Assembly: GCF_021502675.1 (NCBI RefSeq) | Contig: NZ_JAKFHA010000002.1 | Coordinates: 297,670-361,669, forward strand | Reading direction: 5' to 3' | DNA length: 64,000 nucleotides | Source: Yinghuangia soli | GTDB taxonomy: Bacteria; Actinomycetota; Actinomycetes; Streptomycetales; Streptomycetaceae | Shown here: piece after piece, positions 18,557-26,264 of the stretch | How positions within the stretch are numbered: position 1 is the first letter of the stretch | Layout: every line of letters begins with the position of its first letter | Notes under the pieces: generated by a model | Seen by the model: the letters and a program-made list of their open reading frames with translations, nothing else | Told to the model about the DNA's origin: nothing | The model's database searches: none | Made by a program: the position numbers and the translations under genes

Positions 18557-21121
18557 CTACTCCTTCGTGCCGATCGCGTCCGCCGGGCGGGCCCGCAGGG
18601 CGAGCCGGGCCGGGAGCACGGTGGCGGCGAGGGCGAGCAGTGCGGCGGTGCCGACGATCGCCGCGTAGGTGGCGGGCGGCGCGTACGGCGTGCCGGTGCC
18701 GGTCATGCCCGCCGCGTACGAGCTGAGCGTGCCCCACGCGATCGCGGTGCCCAGGACGGTGGCGGTCAGCACCGCGGTGAGCGTCTCCCAGCGCAGCATC
18801 AGCAGGATCTGGCGGCGCGTCATGCCGACCAGCCGCATGAGCGCGAACTCGCGGGTGCGGGCCGCGGTGGCCATCACCAGGGTGTTGACGATCGCGATCG
18901 CGGTGAAGGCGATGATCAGGCCCATCGCGACGTAGTTGACCTGGGCCTGGGTGCCCTGCTGGTCCTTGCGGGCGGCTTCGATCTCGGCGCGGCCGAGGAC
19001 CTTCAGGCCGGGGAAGGCCGCCGCGGCGGCATCCAGGGCGGCGCGGGTGCCGGGGGCCTGCGCGTCGTCCGTGCGGATCAGGACCTGGGCGGCCAGCGGG
19101 TTGTCGACGTGGGCCGCGACGAGGTCATGAGGCAGCGTCAGATCGCCGAAGCCAAGACCGCGTTCGTAGACCGCGACGACGCGCAGCGTGGTCTTGACGC
19201 CGTCGCCGAGGGTGATCTCGAGCGGGTCGCCGACGCCGACGTGCTTGGTGCGTGCGGCCTGGGTGCTGACCGCGACGGTGTCGGGGACGAGTGCGCCGAG
19301 ATCGCCCGCGGTGGCCTTGAGGTCCAGCATGTGCGCGGCGCCTTCCGTGGTGACGCCCTGCGCGGGGAACTTGTCCTGCCCGGCCCGGACGTTGGTGCGC
19401 AGGATCTGGGTGGCACCGGCGACGCCCGGCACGTTGCGGACCGCGTCGACGGCGGCGCGGGGCACGCCCGGTCCGGCCGACGCGAGCACATAGTCGGCGC
19501 GTTCGGTGCCGGCCGCGACCTGGGCGGACGCGGCGTGCGCGGTCGTGGTCTGCACGAACAGGATCGTCGAGGTCATGCCGATCGCGAGGGCCAGCGGGGT
19601 GACGACGGCCGCGACGCGCTGCAGCCGGGCCCGGTTGTTGCTCGCCGCGAGCCGGCCGCCGACCGGCGAGAGCAGGCGCATCGGCAGCGCCAGTACGGCG
19701 GTTGCGGCGCGGGCCAGGACCGGGCCGAGCAGAGAGACGGCGACGGCGGCCAGGACGACGGACAGGAAGGTGACGGGGGTGGCGGCGGCGTCGGTGTGCA
19801 GGTTGCGCAGCACGAGGAGCAGGGCGATGTATCCGGCGAGCAGGACGGCGCCGAAGACGGTCCGCAGCACGGGGATCCGGGGGCTTTCGATCGCGGCGTC
19901 GGCCAGTGCCTCGGTGGGGCGGATGCGCGCCGGGCGGCGGGCGGAGATGCGGGCCGCGGCCCATGCGGCGGCCACGGTGGCGAGCACCGCGCCGATCGCC
20001 GGGAACGGACTGGCGGCGAGTTCCAGGGTCTTGGGCATCGCACCGGCCTCGACGAACCGGCCGTGCATCCACCGGGCCAGGCCGAGTCCGGCGAAGGCGC
20101 CGAGCGCGCCGGCGAGCAGGCCGACGAAGACCGCTTCGAGGCCGACCATGCGGCGGATCTGGCGGGGCGTGGCACCGACCGCGCGGAGCAGGGCGATCTC
20201 GCGGCGGCGCTGCTGGAGGGACAGGGCGAAGGTGCCGCAGACGACCAGGATGGCGACCAGGAGCGAGGTGCCGCCCAGCGCGCCGCCGAGGCTGATGAGG
20301 GTGACGCGGGCCTTTGCGGCGTCGATGAACTCGACCGGGCCGCGGGCGTCTCCGGTGCGGACCTGCGCGGTGGTGCCGGCGAGCGCGGCCTTCACGTCGT
20401 CGGCGACGGCGGAGGTGTCGGCGCCGGGGGCGGTGAGGATGCCGAGTGCGGCGACCTGGCCGGGGTGGCCGGCCAGCCGGGCGGCCTCGGCGGTGTGGAA
20501 GAACAGCGTGGTCTGGCGGGCCAGTCCGGTGCGGTCCTGCGGCGCGGCGATGCCGGTGACCCGGTACGTCTTGGGGGCGGCGGTGGACTGCACGGTGACC
20601 TGCGAGCCGACCGCGGCACCGGCGCGGCGCGCCAGGTCGGCGTCCAGGACGACGTCGTCCGGGCCGGTCGGGGCGGTGCCGGCGGTGAGGGCGAAGGGGG
20701 TCAGGACCGCGGAGTCCCAGGCGTGCCCCCAGGACGGGCCGTCGCCGGGGCCGCCGAGCGGAGCGCCCTGGGTGGTGAAGGCGGTTGCCGGGAAGGTGAG
20801 TTCGGGGACGACGGCGCGTACCCCCGGGACGTTCCGTAGGCGGTCGGCGGTGTCGGCGGCCAGCCAGGCGCGTTCCGGCAGCGGCTTGGACTTGACCTTC
20901 TCCTTGCCCTTCTTGTGCTTGGTCCAGTGCAGGTTCTGGTCGGCGGTGACGACGACGGGCGTGCCGGCATAGCGCTCGGTGGGTATGCCGCCGCGCAGTC
21001 CGGTCTCCAGGAGGACGCCGCAGGCGGTGATCAGGGCCGCGGCGCACAGCAGGGCGGTGAAGGCGCCGATGAAGCCGCCCTTGCGGGCGCGCAGGGTGGA
21101 CCAGGCGAGGCTGAGCATCAT
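18557..21121 (-). CDS. FtsX-type ABC permease (MacB/LolC-like), no ATPase partner
   Basis: An 854-residue protein with two FtsX cores. An N-terminal anchor (GGFIGAFTALLCAAALITACG) is followed by a large outer domain, then three helices with EIALLRAVGATPRQIRRM, a middle segment, a second outer domain, and a second FtsX core with EFALMRLVGMTRRQILLML. Such permeases export lipids, peptides or drugs, or act as mechanotransmitters, with an ATPase. None is encoded next to it; the partner upstream is only a regulator. ATG 21121 overlaps that gene by four bases; ATG 21118 is an alternative. Confidence 0.85.
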   Translation of the reverse strand: MMLSLAWSTLRARKGGFIGAFTALLCAAALITACGVLLETGLRGGIPTERYAGTPVVVTADQNLHWTKHKKGKEKVKSKPLPERAWLAADTADRLRNVPGVRAVVPELTFPATAFTTQGAPLGGPGDGPSWGHAWDSAVLTPFALTAGTAPTGPDDVVLDADLARRAGAAVGSQVTVQSTAAPKTYRVTGIAAPQDRTGLARQTTLFFHTAEAARLAGHPGQVAALGILTAPGADTSAVADDVKAALAGTTAQVRTGDARGPVEFIDAAKARVTLISLGGALGGTSLLVAILVVCGTFALSLQQRRREIALLRAVGATPRQIRRMVGLEAVFVGLLAGALGAFAGLGLARWMHGRFVEAGAMPKTLELAASPFPAIGAVLATVAAAWAAARISARRPARIRPTEALADAAIESPRIPVLRTVFGAVLLAGYIALLLVLRNLHTDAAATPVTFLSVVLAAVAVSLLGPVLARAATAVLALPMRLLSPVGGRLAASNNRARLQRVAAVVTPLALAIGMTSTILFVQTTTAHAASAQVAAGTERADYVLASAGPGVPRAAVDAVRNVPGVAGATQILRTNVRAGQDKFPAQGVTTEGAAHMLDLKATAGDLGALVPDTVAVSTQAARTKHVGVGDPLEITLGDGVKTTLRVVAVYERGLGFGDLTLPHDLVAAHVDNPLAAQVLIRTDDAQAPGTRAALDAAAAAFPGLKVLGRAEIEAARKDQQGTQAQVNYVAMGLIIAFTAIAIVNTLVMATAARTREFALMRLVGMTRRQILLMLRWETLTAVLTATVLGTAIAWGTLSSYAAGMTGTGTPYAPPATYAAIVGTAALLALAATVLPARLALRARPADAIGTKE

Positions 21122-21780
21122 GACTCCGTCGCGGGGTCGGCGGCCGGAGCCGGTGCGGAGGTGGGGTCGGTCTCGGGGCGGGACTCGGGGGCGGTTTCGC
21201 CTGCCGGGTCGGGATCCGGGTCCGGTGCGGGAAAGGCCAGGAACCGCGTCTGGACGGTGCGGGCGCCGGGCGGGAGGGCCTGGGGCGGGCGCTTGTAGCG
21301 GTTCAGCAGCGTGATGAACTCTTCGAAGAAGGAAGCGAGTTCGGCGGGTGTGACGTGCACGGTGCCGCGCGAGTACGGCGCGGCGTCCGCCCAGGGGTCG
21401 CCGGGGTCGACGTCGTTCTGGAAGCGGACGAAGGCCTCGATGTCGGCGGCGAACGAGAGGCGGTTCATCTCGTCGACGGCGGCGCGCATTTCGGCCGTCT
21501 GCCGGCTGCGCGGCGGAAACCGCAGGTCCGCGCGGACGGCCTGCCACCAGCGCTCGCGGCCGTGCGCGCCGTCCCGGTCGATCTCCTCGACGAAGCCGTG
21601 CCGGGCCAGCTCGCGCAGGTGGTAGCTGGTCGCGCCGGTGTTGAGGCCGAGCGCGCGGGCCAGGGCGGCGGAGGTCGCCGGGCCGTGCGCGGCGAGGTGC
21701 CGGATGATCCGGCCCCGGCGCGGGTGCGCGAGGGTCTTGAGGGCGGCGAGGTCGTTCACCTCGCGCGGGGTTTCTGCCAT
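21118..21780 (-). CDS. ArsR-type helix-turn-helix regulator
   Basis: A 220-residue protein. Residues about 10-75 form a winged helix of the ArsR/HTH_20 kind (LKTLAHPRRGRIIRHLAAHG, ATSYHLRELARHGFVEE). The middle resembles actinobacterial regulators with a ligand-binding extension, and the last 40 residues are a low-complexity Pro/Asp/Ala tail. It probably controls itself and the overlapping permease gene. Three evenly spaced GTGCAC boxes lie directly before its start codon. Confidence 0.85.
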   Translation of the reverse strand: MAETPREVNDLAALKTLAHPRRGRIIRHLAAHGPATSAALARALGLNTGATSYHLRELARHGFVEEIDRDGAHGRERWWQAVRADLRFPPRSRQTAEMRAAVDEMNRLSFAADIEAFVRFQNDVDPGDPWADAAPYSRGTVHVTPAELASFFEEFITLLNRYKRPPQALPPGARTVQTRFLAFPAPDPDPDPAGETAPESRPETDPTSAPAPAADPATES

Positions 21781-21782
21781 GC

Positions 21783-21816
21783 GTGCACACTATTTTGTGC
21801 ACAACTCTCTGTGCAC
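21783..21816 (-). promoter_or_regulatory. Triple GTGCAC operator in front of the ArsR-type gene
   Basis: GTGCAC occurs at 21783, 21797 and 21811, exactly 14 bases apart. On the minus strand a TAGTGT hexamer ends six bases before ATG 21780, so the boxes overlap a likely leaderless promoter. Autorepression is the simplest reading. Confidence 0.6.
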
Positions 21817-21908
21817 TGGAGACAACCCCCTGGTCTCGGCCGGGGGTTGTCCCCACCTTGTGCGGGTGCCGGCCGGGGGCACCGCCCCGGGGTCCGGCCG
21901 CGCCCGGG

Positions 21909-22214
21909 CTACATGCCGAGCGCGGACTTCCGCTCCGAGACGGAGTACACGTTGGCGTCCACGCCGATCAGCTTCGGCAGGTAGCGCGCGTTGAAGGCCT
22001 CCTCGTACGGCATGGCGCGGTGCGCTTCGAACTGCGCCTCCGTCTCCCAGGCCTCGAAGAAGCGGAAGGTATTGGGCTTGCCCAGCTCCTCCGCCCACCA
22101 GTACTCGACGCAGCCCGGGTCCTGCCGACTCAGTTCCGAGACGTCGAGGAGGCCTTGGACGACCTCGTCGCGGTCCTCGGGGCGGAAGGTGAGAAAACCG
22201 CTGATGACCAGCAT
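21909..22214 (-). CDS. Antibiotic biosynthesis monooxygenase (ABM) family protein
   Basis: A 101-residue dimeric alpha-beta barrel protein: VISGFLTFRPEDRDEVVQGL, then LSRQDPGCVEYWWAEE and FRFFEAWETEAQFEAHR. Members are cofactor-free quinone-forming monooxygenases or heme-degrading enzymes; the substrate is unknown. ATG 22214 follows AGGAGG. It is divergent from an MFS exporter, and an inverted repeat lies 19-33 bases upstream of the start, so both may belong to one small-molecule response. Confidence 0.85.
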   Translation of the reverse strand: MLVISGFLTFRPEDRDEVVQGLLDVSELSRQDPGCVEYWWAEELGKPNTFRFFEAWETEAQFEAHRAMPYEEAFNARYLPKLIGVDANVYSVSERKSALGM

Positions 22215-22232
22215 GTTCGTCCTCCTGAAGTA

Positions 22233-22247
22233 CTGACTGTCCGTCAG
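22233..22247. promoter_or_regulatory. Inverted repeat CTGAC-N5-GTCAG
   Basis: A perfect 5-bp inverted repeat upstream of the monooxygenase gene, of the form bound by many TetR-family repressors. No TetR gene is adjacent. Confidence 0.5.
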
Positions 22248-22324
22248 GCGCGGGGGCGCCCGCGGGCCATCTTGGGGGACGGGGCGTGGCGGTGGAAGTG
22301 CCAAGGGGCGCCTTCATGTCGTTG

Positions 22325-22348
22325 CATACCCTACCCCCCTAGGGTATG
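22325..22348. promoter_or_regulatory. Inverted repeat CATACCCTA-N6-TAGGGTATG
   Basis: Nine-base arms match perfectly around a six-C spacer, 75 bases before the MFS start codon. The ATACCC/GGGTAT pattern recalls CsoR-type metal or sulfur regulators, but TetR or MarR binding is equally possible. Confidence 0.6.
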
Positions 22349-22422
22349 TTCCACGTCGTGCCGAAGCGGTCCGCGCCAGCGGAGAACCGCTCCTGACGGC
22401 CCGTGAGAGAGAGGAGTGCGCC

Positions 22423-23886
22423 ATGTCCGGATCGCAAACCGCGCCGAACCCGCGGCGCTGGAAGGCGCTGGGGTTGATCGCCGCGGCGCAGTTCATGGCC
22501 ATCATGGACTCGTCGATCATCGGCGTGGCCCTGCCCGAGATGCAGGTCGACCTCGGCTTCTCGCCGGAGAACCTGTCGTGGGTGTTCAACGCGTACGTCG
22601 TGGCCTTCGGCGGTCTGCTGCTGCTCGGCGGCAAGCTGTCCGACCTGCTCGGCGCCAAGCGGCTCTTCAGTGCCGGCTGGGCGATCCTCGCGGTCGGCTC
22701 GCTGGTCGCCGGCCTGGCCGGGGAGGTGTGGGTCGAGCTTGCGGGCCGCGGCCTGCAGGGTGTGGGTGCCGCACTGATCGCGCCGTCCGCGCTGACGCTG
22801 CTGATGATGCTCTTCGGCAACAACCCGAAGGAGCTCGGCAAGGCCTTCGCGCTCTACGGCGCCGCGGCCCCGGCAGGTGGTACCGCGGGCGTGTTCCTGG
22901 GCGGCGTCATCACCGAGTACCTCAGCTGGCCCTGGGTCTTCTACATCAACATCCCCGTCGCGATCGCCGCACTGATCGCCATCCCGCGCCTGATGCCGGA
23001 CACCCCCGCGCAGCGCGGCTCGGTCGACTGGCTCGGTGCCGCCACTGTCACCGGCGGCCTCGGCGCCGTCGTCTACGCCGTGGTCCGCGCCCCCGAGGCG
23101 GGCTGGGCGTCCGCGGAGACCCTGCTGGTGCTGGCCGGCGGCCTGGCCCTGCTCGGCCTGTTCGTCGCGGTCCAGGCCCGGCGCAGCGAACCGCTGATGC
23201 GCCTGGGCATCTTCAAGGCCGCGAACCTGGCGGGTGCGAACGTCGCGCAGTTCCTGATGGCCGCGGCCTGGGTGCCGATGTGGTTCTTCCTCAACCTCTA
23301 CCTGCAGCAGGTCCTGGACCTCGGGGCCTTCGCGAGCGGTGCCGCACTGCTCCCGATGACCGTCGCGATCATGATCATGATGATCACCGTGGCGCCCCGC
23401 CTGACCGCCAAGTTCGGGCCGAAGCCGCTGGTCGTCTCGGGTCTCGCGGTGCTCGCCGCGGGCATGCTGTGGCTGTCCTTCATCCGCCCCGGCGGGTCGT
23501 TCTGGGTGGACGTCCTGCCCGCCTCGCTGGTCGCCGCCACCGGCATGTCGCTGGCCTTCATCCCGTCCCTGGGCACCGCGCTCTCCAGCGCCCGTCCCGA
23601 GGAAGGCGGCCTGGCCTCCGGCATCGTCAACACCAGCTACCAGGTCGGCTCGGCGCTCGGCCTGGCCGCGATGACCGCACTGGCGGCCTCGCAGGGCGCC
23701 GGCGAGATGGGCAACGTGTCGGCGCTCACCGACGGCTACTCCGCCGCGTTCCTCGGCGCCGCGGGTATAGCGCTGGCCGGTGCGCTGATCGCGATCGTGA
23801 CGCTGCGCGGCAGCCGCGGGGCGGACGCTGCGGCCGGTGCCGAGCAGGCCGCTTCGGACGCCGAGCCGGTCCGGCAGGGTGCATGA
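22423..23886 (+). CDS. MFS exporter, DHA2 (14-helix) family
   Basis: A 487-residue drug:proton antiporter. Family landmarks are ALGLIAAAQFMAIMDSSIIG with the helix 1 Asp, GGKLSDLLGAKRLF (motif A), GRGLQGVGAALIAPSAL and the helix 5 antiporter motif C in GGTAGVFLGG. It probably exports a small antibiotic or toxic compound. ATG 22423 follows GAGAGAGGAG. It is divergent from the monooxygenase gene and has a striking inverted repeat upstream. A hairpin follows it. Confidence 0.92.
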   Translation: MSGSQTAPNPRRWKALGLIAAAQFMAIMDSSIIGVALPEMQVDLGFSPENLSWVFNAYVVAFGGLLLLGGKLSDLLGAKRLFSAGWAILAVGSLVAGLAGEVWVELAGRGLQGVGAALIAPSALTLLMMLFGNNPKELGKAFALYGAAAPAGGTAGVFLGGVITEYLSWPWVFYINIPVAIAALIAIPRLMPDTPAQRGSVDWLGAATVTGGLGAVVYAVVRAPEAGWASAETLLVLAGGLALLGLFVAVQARRSEPLMRLGIFKAANLAGANVAQFLMAAAWVPMWFFLNLYLQQVLDLGAFASGAALLPMTVAIMIMMITVAPRLTAKFGPKPLVVSGLAVLAAGMLWLSFIRPGGSFWVDVLPASLVAATGMSLAFIPSLGTALSSARPEEGGLASGIVNTSYQVGSALGLAAMTALAASQGAGEMGNVSALTDGYSAAFLGAAGIALAGALIAIVTLRGSRGADAAAGAEQAASDAEPVRQGA

Positions 23887-23952
23887 GCTGTACCGGCGCA
23901 CACGAGTGCGCAGGTGACGACGCGTCCGTGAGGGGCGTACCCCGGGAGCCAC

Positions 23953-23973
23953 GGCCCGCCGAGAAGGCGGGCC
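23953..23973 (+). terminator. Hairpin after the MFS gene
   Basis: GGCCCGCC and GGCGGGCC pair around a GAGAA loop. The rest of the 314-base gap (23887-24200) contains GGTAACCC-GT-GGGTTAACC at about 24048-24066, a possible operator for the next gene, and no gene. Confidence 0.7.
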
Positions 23974-24200
23974 CGGGCCCCATTGACGTGCCGTGCGCGG
24001 CAGCGATGCCGGGGGCGCGGTGTGCGGCGCAGGGGGTGCCTCGTATCGGTAACCCGTGGGTTAACCGGGGTTCCGGACTTCGCCGTTGTTCCGCCGGTTG
24101 CGCTGCGCGAATCTTGAAGCACGAAGAACGGGGGCGCCGGAAACGAAGATCCGGAGCCGCCGGGAAGCACCAAATCCCCTTGAATCAAAAGGAGTCCATC

Positions 24201-24749
24201 ATGGCTGCCGTCGACACCACCCGCACCGCCGCTGCTGCTGCCGCCCCGCTCGCCCCGGCCACTCGCGACCGGCTCGGCGCGTGGCTGACCGCCGGAGCCG
24301 TCGCCAACGGTGCGATGGCCGCCACGTACGTCGCCTTCTCCGTGTACGTGATGCCGATGCTGGGCCGCAAGGACGACGCGGGCTTCGTGCACTCCATGCA
24401 GCAGATCAACGTGAACATCGAGAACCCGCTCTTCTTCGCGGCGTTCTTCGGGGCGAGCGTGTTCCCGGCGGTCGCCGCCTGGAAGCAGCGCAAGAAGGGC
24501 GGCGGCTCGGCGATGAAGTGGGCGGCTGCCGCGGCCGCGCTCTACACGGCCGGTGTGCTGACCACCATGGGCATCAACGTCCCGCTCAACGAGGCGCTGG
24601 CCGCGGCCGGCGACACCGACCCCTCCGCGGCCCGCGCGGACTTCGAGGGCACCTGGAACGTCTGGAACGCGGTGCGCGCCGTCCTGTCCACGGCGGCGTT
24701 CGCGGCCTCGGTGCAGTCCCTGCGCCTGTTCCGCCGCAACCGCGTCTGA
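24201..24749 (+). CDS. DUF1772-like membrane protein
   Basis: A 182-residue membrane protein with four predicted helices. The pattern GAMAATYVAFSVYVMPML, then NPLFFAAFFGASV, TMGINVPLNEAL and TWNVWNAVRAVLSTAAF is typical of DUF1772, the family that includes anthrone oxygenase-like proteins. The N-A-W-N region and acidic residues could hold a substrate, but the function is unproven. ATG 24201 follows an excellent AAAGGAG site. It is flanked by terminators on both sides and seems monocistronic. Confidence 0.8.
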   Translation: MAAVDTTRTAAAAAAPLAPATRDRLGAWLTAGAVANGAMAATYVAFSVYVMPMLGRKDDAGFVHSMQQINVNIENPLFFAAFFGASVFPAVAAWKQRKKGGGSAMKWAAAAAALYTAGVLTTMGINVPLNEALAAAGDTDPSAARADFEGTWNVWNAVRAVLSTAAFAASVQSLRLFRRNRV

Positions 24750-24763
24750 CCGGCGGTGCCGGC

Positions 24764-24795
24764 GTCCTCGCTGTGCAGATGCGAACAGCGGGGAC
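24764..24795 (+). terminator. Hairpin after the DUF1772 gene
   Basis: An 11-bp stem (24764-24774 with 24785-24795) with one G-T pair and a 10-base loop. Confidence 0.65.
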
Positions 24796-24902
24796 GGTCT
24801 GGGGCGGATATCCGGTTCATGCGCTCTCAGGCGGTTTGTCGGGTGAATTACCACAGCGCGCTTGATGGTTCCTGGGCGCCGCATCGAGCACTATCCCCGG
24901 GC

Positions 24903-26264
24903 ATGACTATGCACCGAGCCTTACGCGAAGGCCCAACACCCGTACCCAGAGCGGAATTTGGCAATCCGCTTGCGGGTGCACCCGAGATGCTCCACCTGAT
25001 CGAGCAGGGCTTCCCGTCCACCGGCTTCACGATCCCGTTCGCCTTCCGGGTGACCGGCGCGCTGGACACCGGAGTGCTCCGCGAGGCCGTGGCACTGCTG
25101 GCCCGGCGGCACGAAGCGCTGCGGACGCGCGTGGTCGACACCGAGCAAGGTCCGCGCGCTATTGCGGACGCCGAACCGCAGGAGATGGTCACGATCGCCG
25201 CCGGCGATCCCGACGAACTCCTGGAGGCGCAGTTCTCCCGGTCGTTCGCGGCGGCCACCGAACACCCGCTGCGCGTCCTGGTGGTCCCCGCCGGCGACGG
25301 CGAATGGGTCGTCGGAATCCACCTCCACCACTTGTCCGGCGACGCATGGACGCTGGGCGTGCTGATGCGCGACCTGGGCCACTTCTACGGCGAACTGGCC
25401 GCGGGACGCAGCCCGGAGGCCGAGGACGGCCGGCTGCAGCAGATCGACTTCGCAGCCTGGGAGCGCGACGCGGTCGCGCAGAACGTCTTCACCGAGGAAA
25501 TCGCGTACTGGAAGGAACAACTCGCGGGCAGCGCGGGCATGCCGCTGGACGCGCACTCGCCTTCGTACTCCGGAATCTGCCAGCCGTCGGTCGTCGGGTA
25601 CCTCCGGGTGCCGCTGACCGACGACCTCGCGGCGTTCTGCGCCCGGGAGCGGGTCACGCCGTACCCGGTGGTGTTCGCGGCGATGGCCGCGGTGCTGTGC
25701 GGGGAGACCGGGCGTACCGACCTGAGTGTGACCAGTGCAATGGACAACCGGATGTACCCCGGAGTGGAGGAGACGGCGGGCTATTTCGCCAACACCGTCT
25801 TCTTGCGGGCGCAGCTGGACGAGGCCATGCGCGAGGGTTCGGCCGGATTCGATGTGCTGCTCAAGCAGGCGGCGGAGGCCTGTTCGGGCGCGTTCGCACA
25901 TCAGCAAGTGCCGTACCTGGACCTGATGGCGCACGCCGAGACCGGGCTGGGAGTGGGCCGGCCGGTCATTCTGTTCCAGTACTTCTCGCAGGAGTTCGGT
26001 GCACCGGAACTGGCCGGGTGCCGCACCGAGGCCCTGGTGGACGACGCGGCCCGGCGGCGGCTGCTGACCAGCCCGAGCGGGCTGCGCGTCGTGGTGAGCC
26101 GGCGGGGCGCGGGCTTTTGCGCCGAGTTCGTGTGGCAGCCGGAGCTGTGGTCCGAGGAGTACATCGGCGCGATGGCCGACCGGTTCGGTGCCGCGGTCCG
26201 GGCCGCCTGCGCCGACCGCCACGTACCGCTGCGGGACCTGATCGGCGGGGAGCAGGCGCGATGA
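24903..26264 (+). CDS. Free-standing NRPS condensation domain
   Basis: A 453-residue condensation-domain protein. It starts with a short leader, then MLHLIEQGFPSTGFTIPFAF, the usual first strand region. The active-site motif is HHLSGDAW at residues 142-149: both His and Asp147 are present, but the usual Gly after Asp is Ala. Later it shows YWKEQLAG, VTSAMDNRMYPGVEETAGYFANTV and HQQVPYLDL, which match motifs C4-C6. It probably joins an acyl or aminoacyl thioester to the residue held by the next protein. ATG 24903 has no good ribosome site; TATCCC lies five bases before it. Confidence 0.85.
   Translation: MTMHRALREGPTPVPRAEFGNPLAGAPEMLHLIEQGFPSTGFTIPFAFRVTGALDTGVLREAVALLARRHEALRTRVVDTEQGPRAIADAEPQEMVTIAAGDPDELLEAQFSRSFAAATEHPLRVLVVPAGDGEWVVGIHLHHLSGDAWTLGVLMRDLGHFYGELAAGRSPEAEDGRLQQIDFAAWERDAVAQNVFTEEIAYWKEQLAGSAGMPLDAHSPSYSGICQPSVVGYLRVPLTDDLAAFCARERVTPYPVVFAAMAAVLCGETGRTDLSVTSAMDNRMYPGVEETAGYFANTVFLRAQLDEAMREGSAGFDVLLKQAAEACSGAFAHQQVPYLDLMAHAETGLGVGRPVILFQYFSQEFGAPELAGCRTEALVDDAARRRLLTSPSGLRVVVSRRGAGFCAEFVWQPELWSEEYIGAMADRFGAAVRAACADRHVPLRDLIGGEQAR

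Noticed and set aside
17594-20839. 1081-codon plus-strand frame over LivG and the FtsX gene
   Set aside because: Gly/Arg/Asp-rich without any domain; it spans a terminator and runs antisense to a well-supported permease.
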